From contig JAYKYS010000001.1 in the NCBI GenBank assembly GCA_036924285.1, positions 44,701,501-44,765,500 on the forward strand: 64,000 bases of DNA, read 5' to 3'. The notes under the pieces are model-generated. The model did not search any database and was not told where the DNA came from. It was given only the letters and a program-made list of their open reading frames with translations. The DNA comes from Asterella californica (Eukaryota; Streptophyta; Marchantiopsida; Marchantiales; Aytoniaceae). This document shows, piece after piece, positions 22,928 through 35,740 of this stretch (within the stretch, counting starts at the first letter, position 1; each line of letters opens with the position of its first letter). The translations under genes were made by a program, and so were the position numbers.

Positions 22928-23905
22928 TGATTTGATGCACAATCTCACGATCTGAGGAGATCTTGAGATTACCCAACATAACCCCACGACATTAGTAGAT
23001 CCTAACAATATGAACCAAAAAAAAAACCAAATTCTGAATGTTTAACGTGCAAATGTTTAGGTTTGTTTGAAAATTCATGTAACTCTTGGTGCATTACGCT
23101 ATCTAATACACTCTTAAGAGTGCATTAACCTATACATAATATGCGTTGAAGCGCCAAATGTACATAATGTATAAAGGATTGGCGATGGATTTGGGTTCTA
23201 GAGATCGTAAAGAGCTTCCTGCTATGTGCTCGGAGCTTGTTGTCAAAGTGGACATTCACAAAGAAGATGAGAAATTGTTAAGATAATTCTCTGGCTTGTG
23301 ATAAGTTTTCCGATGCGAATATGTCTTTGATACCCGCTATATTTGCAAATTTGATTATTATAATGGAAGTTAAGTGTCAAGTGTTTAAATTTCATCCTTT
23401 CTTTTCAAGTCTGTCAGTGGTTTCGTGTATATTGGATTCTATATTTTGCTGTTGTTGTGATGATATTTTATTGATGCTTGCTTCTAAACATTCACGATCT
23501 TGCGATGACAACTCTTTGTATACTTTGTCATAACACACGTGTTATTTTTCCTTTTTGGAAGAAAAAGCTAATTTTTAAAAACAAAATAATGCATTTGTAA
23601 GAAAATTCTTTATTAGATCTTTTAATCATTTCTCCACTTTAGAAACTTCATTTATGACTAAAATATATATGGATATATTTATCATTAATATATATTTAAA
23701 ACTGTTATTCTTTTATTTTTTAATTCACATCTGTTTAACAAACTTCCTTAGTGAAAAAGGAAAGTACAATATCAAATATCAAGAAATGATATTAACAAAT
23801 TTTCCTAACTTTAATCTTACAAAAGAAGTAAAAAATGTTATTATGCATCTGGCTAGGGTGGCTGACTGTAGCAAAATAAACTGTTCTTATTAACACTTAA
23901 GTCCA

Positions 23906-23968
23906 CTGAGTGTTAAATAACCTTAGCTGGATGTACAAAATAACAACTCCTTGTTATTTAACACTCAG
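23906..23968. repeat. 16-bp inverted repeat with 31-bp spacer
   Basis: CTGAGTGTTAAATAAC (23906-23921) pairs with 23953-23968. A second pair, GCTGGATGTA (in the spacer) and TACATCCAAC (after the right arm), overlaps it, giving two competing folds. Confidence 0.85.
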
Positions 23969-24478
23969 CAATGGTCGCCTACATCCAACTGTATGTCAGA
24001 GAAAAAGACTAACGTAAAAGACAAGTGGGGAAAACCCCACCATGGGATACAAGGAGATGATCTCCAAACCAAGTGTAGATAGAAACCATCTTTGAACACT
24101 AGCCATGTCTAGCAAATTGTACAACATCTTCAAATAAGAAAACCAAAATCTGTATGAGATGAGTCGTAGACGTATCACTTATCCTAAAGATTTTGGTAAC
24201 GCAATTTGCAATGAAATATTGATCATCTGCTGCACATAAGCAACATACCATCCTAACAATAAATTAGTCCTCTTGAGTTCTCCATCTGCATAAATACTAA
24301 CGGACTCAACAAGTTAATAAACGCTCCAGAACCACACAAATTACATGTCTAAATTTCAAATCCAGTCTTTATTTGAACAAGGATGGTTTTAGTATAGCAG
24401 AAGTAATCTCGAAGTGACAAAAATCCTCTTGGAACCCCTTGATGATATGAAATCTTCTCAAAACTGAAGATTAAAATC

Positions 24479-24567
24479 ACAGAACTTGCTAAGTTCTGAG
24501 CTCTGTAGAATTGATAGATTGAGTTCATTTTAAACATAAGCTTTCTAGCGAGAAAGCTTATGTTTAA
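24479..24567. repeat. Two neighbouring hairpins (8-bp and 17-bp arms)
   Basis: CAGAACTT / AAGTTCTG around GCT (24480-24498), then an exact 17-bp hairpin with arms 24530-24546 and 24551-24567 around AGCG. The stem includes AAGCTTTCT. Confidence 0.92.
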
Positions 24568-26239
24568 GGTTATCAGTTCGTAAAATTGCAACAGAAATAG
24601 ACGACCTTATAATGAATTGTGATGTAACCTCTTTTTTGTTATTTCTGTTCTTGAAGAGATACTTGCAAAATAGTTCCTTTATAAAAGGGAACATTTTCAT
24701 ATTTCCAAATGTGAAAAGATTTTACCAGAGAATCCCAAGAGACACCTATTCGAGTAATAAAACCTTTCTTGGATAAAGTTTGTCACACTGTATTCAAATA
24801 TTTCAAAAGTGATGTTTTAGGTTTCTTGCGTCTGCCAGAAATCGCTAGAAGACGGTTGGATTATTTAACTTTAATTTCATGAAAGCATTCATATATCAAC
24901 CCATCAGGTTACAAAATTTCAACCCAAATGAACTTTCAGTATAATTACTTTGGGTAATCTCCGTGTATCAAAATCCAGCTATTAAAAGAAATGTGATTTA
25001 TACTTTCAAAACTCTTGAAAATACAATTTACTGCATACATATGCTCGTACAGTTAGAGACTAAAGAGCATCGATCACTTTCCTATGTTCATTCTTTGTTC
25101 ACTTTCATCTCTCCCACTCTTCAGCTCCATTAGCATAGACTGCAGAATCAATATTATCGGTGGAGATTTTACACTTACTTTGAAGTTGACTAATATGAGA
25201 GATTATAATGCATTGATTTCTTCAAACATAAAATACAAGTATATACAACTTTGTCAAATGTACTAGCATAGGAAAAGAAAAAAGATGATAATATTACCAC
25301 AACTAGATCTGGAATCTGCAAAGAATCGTTTACCTTTACATTCAGGGGGACATGTAAGGATTATTAACAAATTAGGTTGGTATGATTTTAAGGATCTTAG
25401 AAAATAATTCTATAACAAAATAAAATTGAAATAATAAGGATAAAGATTGAAACGTTTACTCTAACAAGATATCACACCGAGTCGATTCTATATAAATGAA
25501 GAATACTGTTCTACCCAGTCTCATAGATTATTAGTGTATGCTTAAATTTCAATATCTTTCGTCTTTTTGATAAAGCAGTTTACACTTTAATAGCTATGGT
25601 TTTCAACGATGTCCTCTCCATTAGTTAATAATTAAAATTTCATATTAACTTTGCAACTCCAAAATAGTTTAGAAAATGACAGTTCGTAAGTACTTTTCTA
25701 CAATAAAATACAAAAATAATTATGTTTAAAACTTTGGAGCAATTCTGACTCGTGAAATGGCAATCATAAGATCCATTGGCACTGATTAATTCTTCCAGTA
25801 AGTTTATAGTTCCAGTATTTTTTATAGTATAAGGCTGCAGATATTTAGTTTTTATAGTTCGTCAGTCCATCTACTTCGATGAATTTTGTTCATCATTATT
25901 TTGTTCTGTTTTTAAAATGGATTTTGTTATAGTAATAGTTTCCTCTCAAGCTACTATTGATTACTGGATAAACATGTTATTAAGATAAAACCAATAGTGG
26001 AAATTTGAAGTCAATATAATAATATAAGTATAAAAAGATTATCGATAAATTCTTGAGAAAAGTTATAATGTACGGCTGACCAAATATAAACTTCATTTCC
26101 TCATCGTGCTGCATCAATCTATATTCCCTGTGTTTCCTGTTCACGTGCTGAATTAACCCGAGGTAAAGACCTCGCTCGCGGTCTGGTCGTGCAGTGTTGT
26201 CACACGAGGCGTGTATGTGAGTTTTAGGCCGAGTTCGGT

Positions 26240-26760
26240 TCTACTCAAACTAGTTTGAGAAAGTTTAGATTTAACCATTATAGACCGAACTGGTTAAAGA
26301 AAATCTGAACCTCAATTGAAAGTGAACTGAATCATTAAACCAGAAACTGTATAAATTGAATCATTTAAACCAAAACGCTCAAACCACGGAATTTATAAAC
26401 CAAATCATTTCAAATATCTCAACTTGAACCACTTTAAACCAAACCATTTTCAACTAAACGGTATAAACTATGGTCTGAACCGTTTAATTTAATTAAAAAT
26501 CTAATTCATAATTTGTAATACAAGAGTTCTTGAGTTAAAATTACACATAATCACAATTTAAATGACAATCCGAACCATCTTAGCCTGAACCGTCTTTATG
26601 AAATATTAAACAGAATCGATTTTATATCAAAATATTTAACCTTTATAAACTAAACTATAATTTATAAACTAAACCATATAAATTATGTTGAATTTGTTGT
26701 TATGGTTGACCAAGCCTAAACCGCTTTAAACCACGGTTTGATGATTTAAACTATAGCCGA
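26240..26760. repeat. Short-period AAACC-rich degenerate repeat
   Basis: Variants of AAACCA/AAACCG and TTTAAACC recur every 10-25 bases over ~500 bp on the plus strand, with GGTTTAAA-type complements near the right end (AAACCACGGTTTGATG, ~26,730). The phrase drifts and no fixed unit length holds. Non-coding. Confidence 0.7.
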
Positions 26761-26949
26761 GGCCTACCGTTAGGCTCAATCAGAACTAGGGTGAAACAAA
26801 AGCTGGTTACAGAAGCGACAACCAGCGACAACCAGCGACTGCTCTCGTCTCATCAGATCCCCAAGAGACCATGAGATAGTGACGCCCCGACGCCGAACAT
26901 ACGTAATACCGTATGCTGCCGGCTGACACCACGTCCTGTACTCAGCCTC

Positions 26950-28990
26950 TGTGAGGTTGTTGGATCCTATGCATCCTCAGTCCTGACTGTCCTTTCCAGC
27001 TAATGTCTAGCTAGGAATCGTTCACCGTCTCCCTCAGCAATGTGACGAAGCGCATGGTCAGGAACCCGAAAGGACACATCGTCAACACGCCAAGCATACC
27101 CCGGTTAGTTCTCTCGTCAGCATCAGAAACGTGGGGGAGGCGACTCTCCCATGTGACCCTGTTTACACGCAAGAAGATCGTAGGCGTACTAAAGGTCAAC
27201 GGGACCATAGTTTGATATCAGCAGAAGTGGTGGTTACTTTGAAACTTGAAAGAGGATTTACTTGTTTCCGTGCCTGAGGAAAGAGTTAAGTGTAAAGCTT
27301 GCGGCACGTAGTGAGGAGGGAATCGAGCCTTAAGAACACGCTTATCATGGAATGAAGAAGATGTGGACATCAGGTGTACGTGGTGACAGAAAGCAGTCAG
27401 ACATTCAGTGGCGGAATGTTTACCGGCTCAGGTAGTAACTATTTCAATTTCTTTTACTCAGACTGCACAAACCCTAAGTGAGGAGAGGATAACGGCACAG
27501 GAAACCTAACCGAACTAGCGTAATCTAATTACATCGTCGAAGACGTCTCTACAAGTATACCATCGAACAACACTGCAGGCGACGCTCAACAAATCTCCTC
27601 GAAGACTTGGTGGTGCCTCTAACATTCACATATTTAGACTGAAATGTGCAGGAGCTACTTGAACTCACTCATCTTCTGAACAAGCAGTTCCTATGGCCTG
27701 TCTGACAGTTCTGCTAACCATAACACCTTGTCCACTACCTTCTGCGGTATGTACTAATGCTGTAAGATTCGTATACCGACCGCCTCTCACGCTGTTGAGA
27801 GGTCGTCTTGGTCGTCTACTGCTGTACATCATATGGCTGAGATTATTTTGGGCATTTGCCACGAACATTGGAAGCATATTTATGTGAGTACTTCCAGAAA
27901 GCCAGGCGAGGATTCGCTATTCCTACCTAAGTTTGCTTGTCACTTCCAGTTCCCACGTCCACGCGGGCGATGACCACATCCTCCTCGACTCCTCAGGACG
28001 CTTCCCTCACACACGTCCACAGAACTCTGTAACGCGAACCGCACAACACTTCACACGGATCGAATCGTGGAAGATTCAGATAAGTTACGGTTCATACTCT
28101 CCACTTCTCCCCTTCCCCTTCTTCACGACTGGGTGGTCAAACCACGTCCTCTCACTCATGACCACTCTGGACTTCGATCGATTGATACGCAACTTTCCTG
28201 GTATTTCTGCTGTGTTCACTGGTTCGGAACCAATCCCGTTGTAGAATTTCCTACCAGCAGAACGCCGATATGCTCGTGAGGTTGCAGGTTTGGTTCCACA
28301 ACCTTTCGACCTAACTGAGACAGATCCAATATGTTCGCCGGTAAATAGGTGTGAACCTCGTCCGGGTAGGAAACTCCCACGCGGTGGCAGAATATCCTCC
28401 TCACATGGAGCCATGTGATCCATGTGATCGCTTTAAGGTCTCTGGTACGACCTAGGTCATGAATCACAGGTCCATAAGACATGGACATAAGTTGCCCTTC
28501 AAAAGAAGACTCGCCACTCCCTACCACACAGGTACTTCAGCCGGAAGTCCACGGCATATAAATCACTCAAACCGCGACTGGACGAGCTTGGCCCAACATT
28601 GTCGTTCGATGCTCATACGATCCTGAACACCTGGTTGGGGTACCGCATCGGTATGCCATGTGCGCCCAACATGCACGCATTACCAAGCTCACAGTCACAG
28701 TCCAGAGATTTGCAATACTTGCTTTCAGCTGCATTACGTTCTCTAGACCTTATTCTTTGATCTGAACACAAGCACGAGAATGAAGTCCTGGTCCAACACC
28801 ATTCCGCATCTGTCGAAGGGACATCGGTACGCCAAGAGTATCATGCGTAGCCACTCTGAAAAGCCTGGACAGTTCAGTTGATGAAGCAACCACTTGTTGA
28901 GAATCTCTCCTGAAAACCGAGTGACCACTGGACTCCGTACTTCTCTCATCCCGTATAAATATCCCCAACCCATCTTCAACCATTTAAAGC
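26950..28990 (-). other. Unassigned minus-strand open stretches, possible gene
   Basis: GC content rises here compared with both flanks. Three minus-strand open stretches look more protein-like than their surroundings: 28750-28983 (ATG at 28983, 77 codons, Ser/Arg-rich, starting MVEDGLGIFIRDERSTE), 27665-27877 (contains MYSSRRPRRPLNSVRGG, ends SEDE), and 27011-27208 (ATG at 27208, contains TIFLRVNRVTW). A fourth at 28216-28527 overlaps another frame and is uncertain. I could not join them into a consistent spliced model or match them to a family. They may be exons of one gene, or chance. Confidence 0.25.
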
Positions 28991-29509
28991 GGCAAAACTC
29001 TCTTTTCCAGGGCGGGCAAGAGAAGGCTGTTGAGTGGATAACCCTGACCTACGGAGAAGTGGTTCTTCTGGATTGAGCACGGAGGACAAGACCGCGGGGT
29101 TCAAATCAGGAGTTTGATTCGGTAAAGCTTTCCGTGCTTAAAAGAGTACACCGGTAGGCAACAGAAACCAGGTAAATCACTTCTCAATATCCTTCCCGAA
29201 GTGTAATGTAATGGTATTCAGGCGACATGTGCATGTTTACACAAATGAATCTTTCTAACTTCCACACTAGCATTAACATTTGTTATGTACACAAGCAACC
29301 TTTGATTGAAGGAGCCGTGCCTTTCACTCACTGTAAGACTTTAGACTACGGACAGCCCAAAACCCAGGCCCTTTCCCTTTCCATTTTAGAAAAAAAGGGC
29401 AGATGATATATCTGCACCGTGTCTACTCATCAGAATTTACATAGTACTATCCTACAAGATGAATAAAGTAACAAATAAAAATAGAGACAGGTAATTCTAA
29501 GGGTAACTA

Positions 29510-32420
29510 CTATCTTTGACAGTACCTTTTAGACAGACATAGCAAGCGATTAATACCCTCAGTCCACAGTTGATGCTCATGAACAGTTTTACATTCAAAC
29601 TCCACGTCCCCTCTCGTGGTTTTCAGGGCGAAATATCTTCGCTGATCGCCGTTATCCAGAAGCTGCCTTCCTGGCCAAGCTGGGATATCTGGATACACGT
29701 GTAGGACAAAACCTGTGGCACGAGTCATCCACGAGCAGTGAGGTGAGCACACTTCTCGATACTCAGCGCAGATGCAAGACGCCAAATTATGTTCTGAAGT
29801 CCCACTTAGTCCGACTTCCTCGACGGCAGTCGGGAGAAAGAACAAAACAGACATGGTCATCCTCCTGGACTCCGGGTAACTGAGTTACTTCTTAATCGAG
29901 AACACGATCGAAGGACCGAGACATGCAGGTTTCGGTACTCACTCTTTTTGTTCTTCTTTAGAGCTCCGGCCATGATCTTACTTTGCAACTTGAGGACGAC
30001 CTGTAAAGACAGAGAGCAACCTTGATTACCGACACATGAGTAGAGTCAACAAAACACACGACGCAGAAACTGACAAACTTCAGCAAACCTTACTGGCACT
30101 GAGTGCACCAAACGAAAGAACTTGTAAGGTACCTGGCCCTGTTTGTTCAGATATACAAAAACGTGCCTCCATTGCACTTCACCTGGAGAACGGAGACATT
30201 TCGTCAGTGTCGAACAATCATAACCACTCCGACCATAGAGACTACATGTCATTCACCGGGAAGAAGCTGTTCAGGGCAATCTCCTAGGCACTAACCATCG
30301 GCCTAGGAAGTAGCTTACCATTTCTTGAGCGCTTCAGAAACTCTGCGCCTCTGGAGAGGATCTCGTGCGTGCTGTATTCAATCTCGCTGTCCTCATCAAT
30401 GTAGTCACTACTGTACCCAAGAGAAGATTGACAAGCGACGCTGCGCTCATAAGGCATCACGGTAGCCACACTCCGCGCATCCTTCATGGTTCTCTGCCTC
30501 AAAGTTGCCGCTCCTCTCAAGGCTGTAAAACCCGAACACACACTCCCGACTTATTCAAGAGTATATAGCTCGCACGCTTTTCATCACACAAATGATGTTA
30601 GCCCCGACCAGAGACTTGACCAAAGCTATTCGTGGACCCGAGAAGTCAAGAAAGGAGGACGACTTGTTCAGAATATCATGCGTCAAAGCAGGTGGATTTA
30701 TTGTCTGGACTCGATAGTCCGGGCCACAGTTCACCACGACAACGACGTCCAGATATCCTAAACGGCTGAAAGCGTATTACAACTCTGTTCCGTAATTACA
30801 GCAGGCGCGGAAATAGAGTACCTGTAGCAGCAGATGCAGTGAGGGTGAGAATATCCCCAGCGCTTTTCACACTAACGGCAGAACTGACTACAGCTGCCAT
30901 TTGTTCGCGATCTGCGCCCAAGCTTTCAGCCACCTCGACGCACTGGGCAGCAACCAGCGCTGCTGCTGAAGCCATCGCCATTGCTGTCCGAGTGCTCTGC
31001 TCGTCCGTTGAAGATGCGGCTGTGGCCGCAGCAACTGCGGCAATTGCAGCAGCAACCCCGGCTACCGTAACCGCGGCATGCACTTGTGCTTTACGGGTAC
31101 GATTAAGCTCCTTCTTTTTCTCCTTCATGTCTTTGATCCACCTTCCCATCGATTTCCCTCTAGGAACAAGACTGAAACTTTGACGACGATATTGCTAATA
31201 CAAGTAACATATCAGGAAAAGGAGTTAGATTAAATCTTGTTCTCCAATACAAAATTCCACATCCACAAAATTCCATCATCTGGACTCGGCAATTTTAAGG
31301 CGGCATCACACTGACATTTTACATAGCGGGCATGAGGAGACACATCGAAGAGGAACCATAAGTAGATCCCATAAAGTGAGACCACAATGTATATAGTATA
31401 GAAGGCATGCTAGGCAACGACCCCCAAGGTTGAATGTAAACCAGGAAACTGTAAGATTATGCCACCCAGATCTTACGTACAATAGCAAGGCATCCTGTAA
31501 AGGACTAATATTACGCACAGACTGAACTATGTGTAGAAAGGACCAACGGTAAGCTGAGAATTAGTATTGGGAAATAGCATGCAAGCAGGTAGGTTCCACC
31601 GCAGGAACTGCCCCTCAAAAGCTAAAACTGTAGCGACATACATAGAGTCCTATTGCAGGCATCGATCTGGTCCCTGAACAGCTAGGCGCACAGAGACCCC
31701 TGATCGTCAGGCAATCAGACCTGAAGTATTGCTGAACCGAAAGTTTTATCCGAAGCAAACAAGACTTAGAGGAAAATAGCAGAACTTACATCGGATCCCC
31801 GTGGAGAAATCGGCGGACTGACGAAACTCAAAGGACCGCTGCTGTGGGAGTTCCTTCGTGAAGCAAAAGGCGATAGTTCTTGCTGCGCAGTAGTGCCGGT
31901 AACTGACTCAGGCTACATGAGAGCGATTCATAGTTATCCATATCTTCAACCATAACAGGAACTAGTTCGCTCCTAACAAGCCATACCGGTACGGCCAACC
32001 ATCCAACCTAAAGAGGAAGAGAGGAGAACTTACAGTCCCAGGAGTCAGAATGCGGTCCATCACCAGCTGAGACGTCACCGATGACGCAAAAGTGAAAGGG
32101 GCCGTCTCAAGCTGCGAGTCTGGGTGTGTTAAATCCGCAATTCCATAAACCTTTCTGCTCTCATGGGCTTGGGTTGCAACAGGGGCCAGAGCTCGGTGAA
32201 CATCTACGGCTGATATACTCCATGATCGCGACAGAAACTCCATCGGCTCTTGAGGAGTTTCCGGTGGTTGAGCATATGTAGCAAGGGCAGCATTCAGCAT
32301 GGGGTGGTTCTCCTCGATATTCCGTAAGCCCGCCTGTGAAAAGCTGTCTCTTGCGCAATCAAGGAGGTAAGGATCCTCACCCCTAGAGTGAGTGACATGA
32401 CCGTCATTTACAGTAGTCAT
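29510..32420 (-). CDS. FORKED-like / VAN3-binding protein with plant PH-like domain
   Basis: Eight exons on the minus strand: 32034-32420, 31790-31912, 31477-31494 (18-bp microexon), 30822-31194, 30319-30522, 30133-30182, 29943-30000, 29510-29712 (TGA/TAA end at 29510). Phases agree and the sum is 1416 nt, 471 aa. Domain order matches the family: [36 protein letters not shown], a Ser-rich part ([16 protein letters not shown]), [13 protein letters not shown] with the Ala-rich [17 protein letters not shown] segment and [15 protein letters not shown] (DUF828), [10 protein letters not shown], then a PH-like region ([63 protein letters not shown]). In angiosperms such proteins act with the ARF-GAP SCARFACE/VAN3 in vesicle traffic and vein patterning. 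ATG 32420 is the first good start; an upstream exon remains possible since the frame stays open to an AG at 32,469. Confidence 0.92.
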
Positions 32421-32424
32421 CCCC

Positions 32425-35400
32425 CAGGCCTCTGCACTCGACGTGGCTGAAGCCGAATACGCTACCAACTAAAAACCCGCTAAATATGGTTTGCTATAAT
32501 ATCCTCTCCTCAGGAACGACTGCATGGTTCAACTTCTGTGCCGCCGTCAAGCTGAATTCCATGACCGAAGTCCCGTATACCTTCATCGGGCGCCTGTCAG
32601 TTTGTGAGTTCGTGGTTCTCTCCCAAGTCAACATACTCTCGTAGTCAACCACAAATTTGAGACCTGAATTCGCAACGCAAAGCAGTTGAACAACAGCGTA
32701 AGCAAAACTAATAGGCACAAACATTAGGGCAGTCCGTGAGATGCTTGCTTACTTCCCCAGAGAACTTCAGTACCCAACAGCATCGTAGCTAGTCTGACTG
32801 CTCCCACCGCCCATGAAACACGAACGTGGAGGTGAAAACCCGAAGCTTAGGTAGAGGGTGCTGCGGTAGGGCCTCCCAAACAAGTAAAACTACTACAGCA
32901 AGAGATGCGTTGCAGTAGCTCTGTTGCCACCCTCAAAGGATACAGAACCCGACATACCTGCAGTAGCACTTTCAGGAGAGGACAGATTCTGTATCCACAC
33001 CCTTCGGCATCAGTAGAAGAACTCCAGGCTCAGATTCTTCCCAATCACCTGCGCTGAACCTCCCAAGAGCAAGTTCTAACTAATACGACAAACCGAAGGC
33101 ACTTCTAATACATTGTCCTCTCCAAGAGACAGTTCAAAGCTCGGTCTACCTCCAATTGTATCATACGCTAGTATCTGCTTCCCACATATTGACCGTGAGG
33201 CCCCTCTAAAACAGTCCACTGTGCCGAACCATGTATCCTGAGCTGCTTGAGAAGATGTCAAAGCTGGACCACATAGAGCAGAAGCAATGCAACAACCAAA
33301 GGATTTAGTTCCCGAGAAGCGTTCAACTTCTCAACGATAGGCTACGTGACGAGAACTATCTACCCGAATTGCAAAGTAAAGAATCCCTCCAACAATGATG
33401 AAGTACGTGCACACATTAATGTGGTTAACAAAAGGCAACCTTCAGATTTGCTTACAGGCGCTGGGGACAGGCGAGAAACAAAGTGAGGCGGACGCGGTGA
33501 AGAAGTAAAGAAGGATAATTGATGTCTAACGAGTGGTCAGGCAGCAAGAAAAGACACCACGCCAGTAGATCTTGATGAAAGCTCGGTCAAGATGATGCGA
33601 GGTGAGCTTCGAAAGCACCACGAGCAAGACGAAGACAGAGACGTGGACAATCGGGCGGACGAGCAAGAGAACACGGACAATGAGAAGGAGATGCACGAAG
33701 CCTACCAGTCGCGGGACAGAAGAAACAGACTGTGGAAGAGCGAGGGACTAGAATCCGAAAGTGGCGCGGTGAGCAAGATCGGCACTTCCGAGAGATGAAA
33801 AGAAAGTCTGCTCAGGAAGACACCGACTCCCCTGCCCAGGAACAACTGATCTCGAACCAGAAGTAAAAATGCCTGCTTTCCCTGTCTGTCTGCCGCCTGA
33901 GAAGATGAATCGGATCATGAATCCGGGCCAAGGCTAAGTCATTCGGTCAGACCATCTGCGGCTGTTTGGAAGCAGTGAAGTGACACAGCACCACTCCCAC
34001 TGTAAAGCGCAAGTTCCACCCGTAACACGACACTCCAGTCTATCCCTCCAAAGTCCCCGCCCTCTCACAGATTCTTCCGCCTACAACCGCCTTCCCGCTT
34101 TGGTTCCCAGGATAGAAAGAATGTGCTAGTACAGAACCACTTGGCTCTACACGCTCCCTCTCCCCCAGCGTCACTCATCCTGCTTCCCCACTGGCAAAGC
34201 ATCCCACTAGTTCGCTCACTTTGACTGGTGCACCAGCATCGCCAGTTAATCAGAGATCCCTGCCTACCAATCCTTCCTATATTACCGTACCTGCACCTCC
34301 ACCTGTCCCTGCTGCTCGTTCGACCCTTTCCCGTCCAGTCACAGTCCATAATAGTCCAGAGTCCAGACCATTGCAACTGGGCTGGTGCACCAAACCAACG
34401 ACAATAGAGATTTCTGCTTGAACGGCGAGGGACTTTAACTGCACTAGAGTGACATATATATACAGTCGTGGTTAGCACCAGAGGATTAGTGTCCCGTATA
34501 AAAGATTACGCGCACAGTGGAGAGAGAGCGCCTAGACGGGTGCCTTATCTTCTACTACCGTGATGTTGCACTATGGACCTAAACTAGTTAGCTCTCTTCG
34601 CACAAAGGTATAAATGCAGAAATTAAACTCATTAGTCAAGGTACCTTTTCTGCACAATTGATGGTTCATAATCTCAACTTTTAGTCGACATGCATTATCA
34701 CCTCGCTCAGTTTACTTCATGTATTAGAGTGTTCCAGTCCTTCCAGATAAAATATTCTTTATTTAACGACGAATCAGATGTTATCTTTGAATGCTCTAGG
34801 TACAATTTAGTTCTAATGATACCTCTCTAAATTCTTCTGAAATAATGATCTATATTCCTTTATCTATAGATTATTTGAATTATATTATGTGAGTCCTTTC
34901 CGGAAAGAAGAACAATGTCTCTTCCTCTACGCAGATCTAGAGGAGAATAGCGCTATCGAACTCTGAGTATAGAGAAATAATATTCGTTGTCTTATATAAT
35001 CATTTCCAGAACTAACTAACAGTAAAATGACGTATCGAGAAGCTAAAGGAATGAAAATCCTAAATTTTAGCCTAGAGATTCGGTTTATCCTCTTCTTTCC
35101 CGGGCCAGAAATTCATGCTACATGCATATTACTCATGCATTATTAGTCGACATGCAAGATTGGGGTGACCTCCACAAACTACTTCAGTGCTATAAGTATA
35201 GGTTAAAATATATTTGGTTGTTGTGAAAAACCTTCCTTCTGCTCTTTAGGATGACTTATGCTTAATGTAACTCGGCATTCCTGTTTACGAATGCTTTTAC
35301 ACTTTTCGTTTGACCTCAAAGGCTTTTGAGTACCACTCGTCTTGTTAAACGATATTCAGAATAACTATTGTAATCAACAAAGGCTACATAAAAGTCATAT

Positions 35401-35733
35401 ATGACTATAATATATTTCACCGGGTTTGTAATGAATTTTTATTTGTCTTTATCCATCTTACGGACATGCTGGTGAACCATGATATTACAAAGTAATTTCC
35501 GTTAATTATAAAGATTATATAATCTCTATATCTATTTTAATGAAAATCATTTTAGAACATCACGAAGACTTTATCTTCCTTGTTTGTTTCTTTGTCAAGT
35601 CAAGAAGCGGTTAGGTCTGTGACTTCATTTTTAAGACCACTCTCGCTTTTTGTGACAGAGCGCTGCTGCTCTTCTTCCACAGACTTTATCTTCCTTGTTA
35701 GAATCGTTACAAAAATTTGTTAACTCCTGTAGA
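32425..35733. other. 5' flank of the FORKED-like gene and AT-rich DNA
   Basis: It probably includes the 5' UTR/promoter of the FORKED-like gene. A highly charged plus-strand frame (33592-33798) lies in a purine-rich stretch and shows no domain; I treat it as composition. From 34,600 the DNA turns AT-rich with no gene seen. Near 35,090-35,150 the string TTCATGCTACATGCATATT resembles one at ~60,370. Confidence 0.4.
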
Positions 35734-35740
35734 TGATTCT

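Larger units (their letters stand above)
20940..26235. other. Long AT-rich stretch without genes
   Basis: About 5.3 kb. Open frames are short and of AT-driven composition. It contains several exact palindromes listed separately (22905-22927, 24479-24498, 24530-24567) and one spaced inverted repeat (23906-23968). I see no transposase, RT or RNA gene. Confidence 0.5.

Noticed and set aside
33592..33798. Charged 68-codon plus-strand frame
   Set aside because: Rich in Glu, Arg and Asp because the DNA is purine-rich; no domain, no splice context, and it lies in the 5' flank of the FORKED-like gene on the other strand.
34065..34478. 137-codon minus-strand frame rich in Cys, Trp and Arg
   Set aside because: No family pattern; it does not begin with a clear start and does not connect to the FORKED-like exons.
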